A DNA stretch of 64,000 nt from Desulfobacterales bacterium (GTDB lineage Bacteria > Desulfobacterota > Desulfobacteria > Desulfobacterales > JAFDDL01). Positions 62,650 through 64,000 of the stretch are shown here, piece by piece. Below the pieces are notes generated by a model that did no database searches, was not told the origin of the DNA, and was given only the letters and a program-made list of their open reading frames with translations. The number at the start of each line of letters is the position of its first letter. Position 1 is the first letter of the stretch. Both the position numbers and the translations under genes were made by a program. The stretch lies in the NCBI GenBank assembly GCA_034003325.1, contig JAVEYW010000005.1, positions 220,508-284,507 on the forward strand, in the 5' to 3' direction.

Positions 62650-63056
62650 CGTATAATCAGCATATCCGCGTTAAATGGAAACCGCCGGTCCACATGACCT
62701 GCCAGGGTAAGGGCGTCCCGACCGTCAATGAGTATTTTGACCGCCTGAATCTTCATTCAACTATATTAATCCGGCTGCTTTCAGTTGTTTTTATTCTGAA
62801 TTCTGGATTCTGTCTCCTGGCTACTGAGCAGTTACAAAGATTCTTACTTAAGCCAAACCTTACGGCATGTCAAGGAAGCGATCACGGGATTTCAAGGCAA
62901 TTACGGCCGCACCGACTCAGTTGTGGGCTCGGTTTTGGGCTTGTGTTTTATGCTTTTTTGGCCTTAGAATTAAAAAATGATCCTATACGGTAGCCGCTTC
63001 TTGCGCCAGAAGACGCTCAACGCATGAATGAACCCTGACACGCAGAATAACTAAAA
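62650..63056. other. Intergenic region, no gene supported
   Basis: A frame at 62694-62993 exists, but its composition is non-coding, it lacks a ribosome site and it contains a tandem repeat (62793-62827). CCGA/TCGG around 62915-62935 could form a weak hairpin. I see nothing else. Confidence 0.4.
62793..62827. repeat. Degenerate 7-bp tandem array
   Basis: Five adjoining 7-mers, ATTCTGA, ATTCTGG, ATTCTGT, CTCCTGG and CTACTGA, share the pattern n-T-n-CTG-n. Similar short arrays occur between genes in related bacteria, to my recollection. No function is apparent. Confidence 0.6.
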
Positions 63057-63335
63057 ATGGAAATAAGGCTTGATCTATACAAACATTGCATTCAAACATC
63101 GCTCAAGCGGCTTCAGGAGCAGACGCTTTCCAATTATTTTGCCAACCGGATAGATGAAATCACCCTTGAGCAGACCTTGTCCTTTGTGCAGTGTGCCCTG
63201 AACAATCTCGATTTTCCGAGATTACGCAGTCAATATCCGGATCTTGCCGGGGGTACCCACGCCAAGGTCGTGCTTTCAATGGACGAGGCGGGCCAACTGA
63301 CTCTGACAATTAACGGAAACCCCATTGCGCCATAA
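63057..63335 (+). CDS. Small hypothetical protein
   Basis: A 92-residue soluble protein with a helical N-terminal two-thirds (YKHCIQTSLKRLQEQTLSNYF) and a short beta-like C-terminus (AKVVLSMDEAGQLTLTING). No domain is recognised and the ribosome site is weak. The amino-acid composition and regular hydrophobic pattern look like a real gene. It lies upstream of the SLOG-like gene, separated by a truncated repeat copy and a terminator-like hairpin, so the two are probably not strictly co-expressed. Confidence 0.55.
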   Translation: MEIRLDLYKHCIQTSLKRLQEQTLSNYFANRIDEITLEQTLSFVQCALNNLDFPRLRSQYPDLAGGTHAKVVLSMDEAGQLTLTINGNPIAP

Positions 63336-63384
63336 TGCCTCAGGCTGAAGCGTAATCAATCTGCAGCGAAAAACCCCTTGATCC

Positions 63385-63410
63385 TTAGGCCCTTTCCAGA
63401 AACATGCACG
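63385..63410 (+). repeat. Truncated copy of the dispersed repeat, R5
   Basis: Only the left end of the element remains: TTAGGCCCTTT joined to CCAGAAACATGCACG, after which nine A follow instead of the first hairpin's second arm. Loss of the right part supports a unit boundary at the first hairpin. Confidence 0.7.
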
Positions 63411-63465
63411 AAAAAAAAAGAACAGCCAGGGTTGTCATACGGAAAATCCGCATTATTGTATCTGC

Positions 63466-63500
63466 ACACCCTGATGAATTGCGGCGGGGTGTTTTTTTTT
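63466..63500 (+). terminator. Leader terminator or attenuator of the SLOG-like gene
   Basis: ACACCC (63466-63471) pairs with GGGTGT (63487-63492) around a 15-base loop, and nine T follow (63492-63500). A candidate promoter, TTGTCA (63432-63437) and TATTGT (63454-63459) with a 16-base spacer, would begin transcription at or just before the hairpin. The gene starts 43 bases after the T-run. Confidence 0.55.
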
Positions 63501-63543
63501 GTATTATCGAAGCACGTTTTAAAACTACTCAGGAGACAACAAA

Positions 63544-64000
63544 ATGACAGAGGTTTCAAAAATCACACTATACAGTGGCGGTCACAAAGGGGCGGAAGCG
63601 GAATTCGGCAAACTTGCCGAGGCTTGGCATATGAATGAAGTGAATATCTCATTTGAAGGGCACAGTCCTGAACGCACCCGGGGCATTCGAGTTCTGAGCC
63701 GGGAGGAGCTGCAAAAGGGCGATGTCAGCATGGAAATTGTATCCACACGGATGAAACGCACCTATTCTCAGACGGATAAGATTCGCAAGGTCATTCAGTC
63801 CATTTTTCATATGGTCAATAGCGGCTACCATGTGCTGGCGGTAGGCTGGATACAGGCGGATAACACCGTTAAGGGGGGGACCGGCTGGGGCGTTGAGCTG
63901 GCCAAATTATTTAACCGGCCGCTGAACGTTTATGATCAGGAGCGTAAGGGGTGGTTTTCCTGGGAGGGCAGCCGCTGGATTGAGAGTGAACCGGTGATCA
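63544..64000 (+). CDS. SLOG/Rossmann-like protein, 3' end cut by window edge
   Basis: The first 152 codons are visible. AGGAGA precedes the ATG at good spacing. The opening KITLYSGGHKGAEAEFGK is a strand followed by a Gly-rich loop, as in the SLOG (LOG/DprA-like) nucleotide-sensing superfamily, and GGTGWGVELAKLFNRPLNVYD near residue 125 (in two pieces) resembles the second ligand-binding loop of that fold. FEGHSPERTRG is another conserved-looking patch. Superfamily membership is an inference from this pattern; members include nucleotide-ligand sensors and YspA-like proteins of unknown role. Confidence 0.65.
   Translation, partial: MTEVSKITLYSGGHKGAEAEFGKLAEAWHMNEVNISFEGHSPERTRGIRVLSREELQKGDVSMEIVSTRMKRTYSQTDKIRKVIQSIFHMVNSGYHVLAVGWIQADNTVKGGTGWGVELAKLFNRPLNVYDQERKGWFSWEGSRWIESEPVI

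Noticed and set aside
62694-62993. A 99-codon frame downstream of the EF-G gene.
   Set aside because: It contains the 7-bp tandem array, has no ribosome site and shows no domain or codon pattern of a gene.

Overview
This 64 kb window is a gene-dense, mostly housekeeping stretch of a chromosome of roughly 50-52% GC, probably from a flagellated anaerobe of the Desulfobacterota (former Deltaproteobacteria, Desulfobacterales-like). That placement is an inference from gene content: a split, ferredoxin-rich archaeal-type glutamate synthase, a SEC-C methionine aminopeptidase, a CheD-HDOD fusion, an IspH-UbiA fusion, a CobA-HemD fusion, SelA, a CooT/DUF3842 pair, and FlgM next to a DVU0524-type protein. 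I saw no rRNA, tRNA, CRISPR array, transposase or prophage.

Layout. 1-3146: an edge-truncated hypothetical gene, map, a HAD phosphatase and moaA. 3479-6756: a three-gene two-component cluster (CHASE-like histidine kinase, single-domain receiver, receiver-kinase hybrid). 6918-9267: a UDP-glucose pyrophosphorylase broken by one extra G in a G8 run, then an orphan NarL-type regulator. 9432-16421 (minus): fmdB-type zinc ribbon, hemC and cobA-hemD, then CheD-HDOD, selA and a GGDEF-like/TPR gene, with several start-stop overlaps. 16594-18383 (plus): rfbB and pyrF. 18384-26462 (minus): one long operon phoH, pgpH-like, ybeY, pdxJ, nnr, tsaE, lysC and a 33-residue membrane peptide. 26748-28078: cvpA and mazG. 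28075-33219: small flagellar genes (flgM and partners), a NUDIX enzyme, a class II aldolase behind a possible RelA/SpoT-fold protein, and an unknown gene. 33504-38834: a three-gene glutamate synthase operon behind an attenuator-like leader. 38884-43671 (minus): an unknown gene, a receiver-DHp protein without ATPase domain, a DsrE-like remnant, an O-methyltransferase and an RNase II/R enzyme. 43985-50879: acnA behind a perfect sigma-70 promoter, a FliL-like gene, a class I adenylate cyclase and a receiver-TPR protein with Glu at the phosphoacceptor. 50912-58884: FapA-like protein, plsY, and the minus-strand operon parA, parB, NYN, DUF3842, cooT, ispH-ubiA. 59081-64000: M48-TPR protease behind a leader with two matching hairpins, an EF-G paralogue, a small unknown gene, and an edge-truncated SLOG-like gene behind another leader hairpin.

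The most unusual signals lie between genes. A dispersed element of about 95-135 bp occurs in four well-conserved copies (6795, 28687, 40449, 49711), one truncated copy (63385) and one strongly diverged copy (56087). It has a conserved left edge, two hairpins and a variable internal array of 8-bp units; it abuts or forms the stop codons of neighbouring genes and interrupts a DsrE-like gene. Three leaders (33504-33633, 59006-59080, 63432-63500) look like transcript-level switches. These, rather than any coding system, are the best candidates for undescribed biology here.
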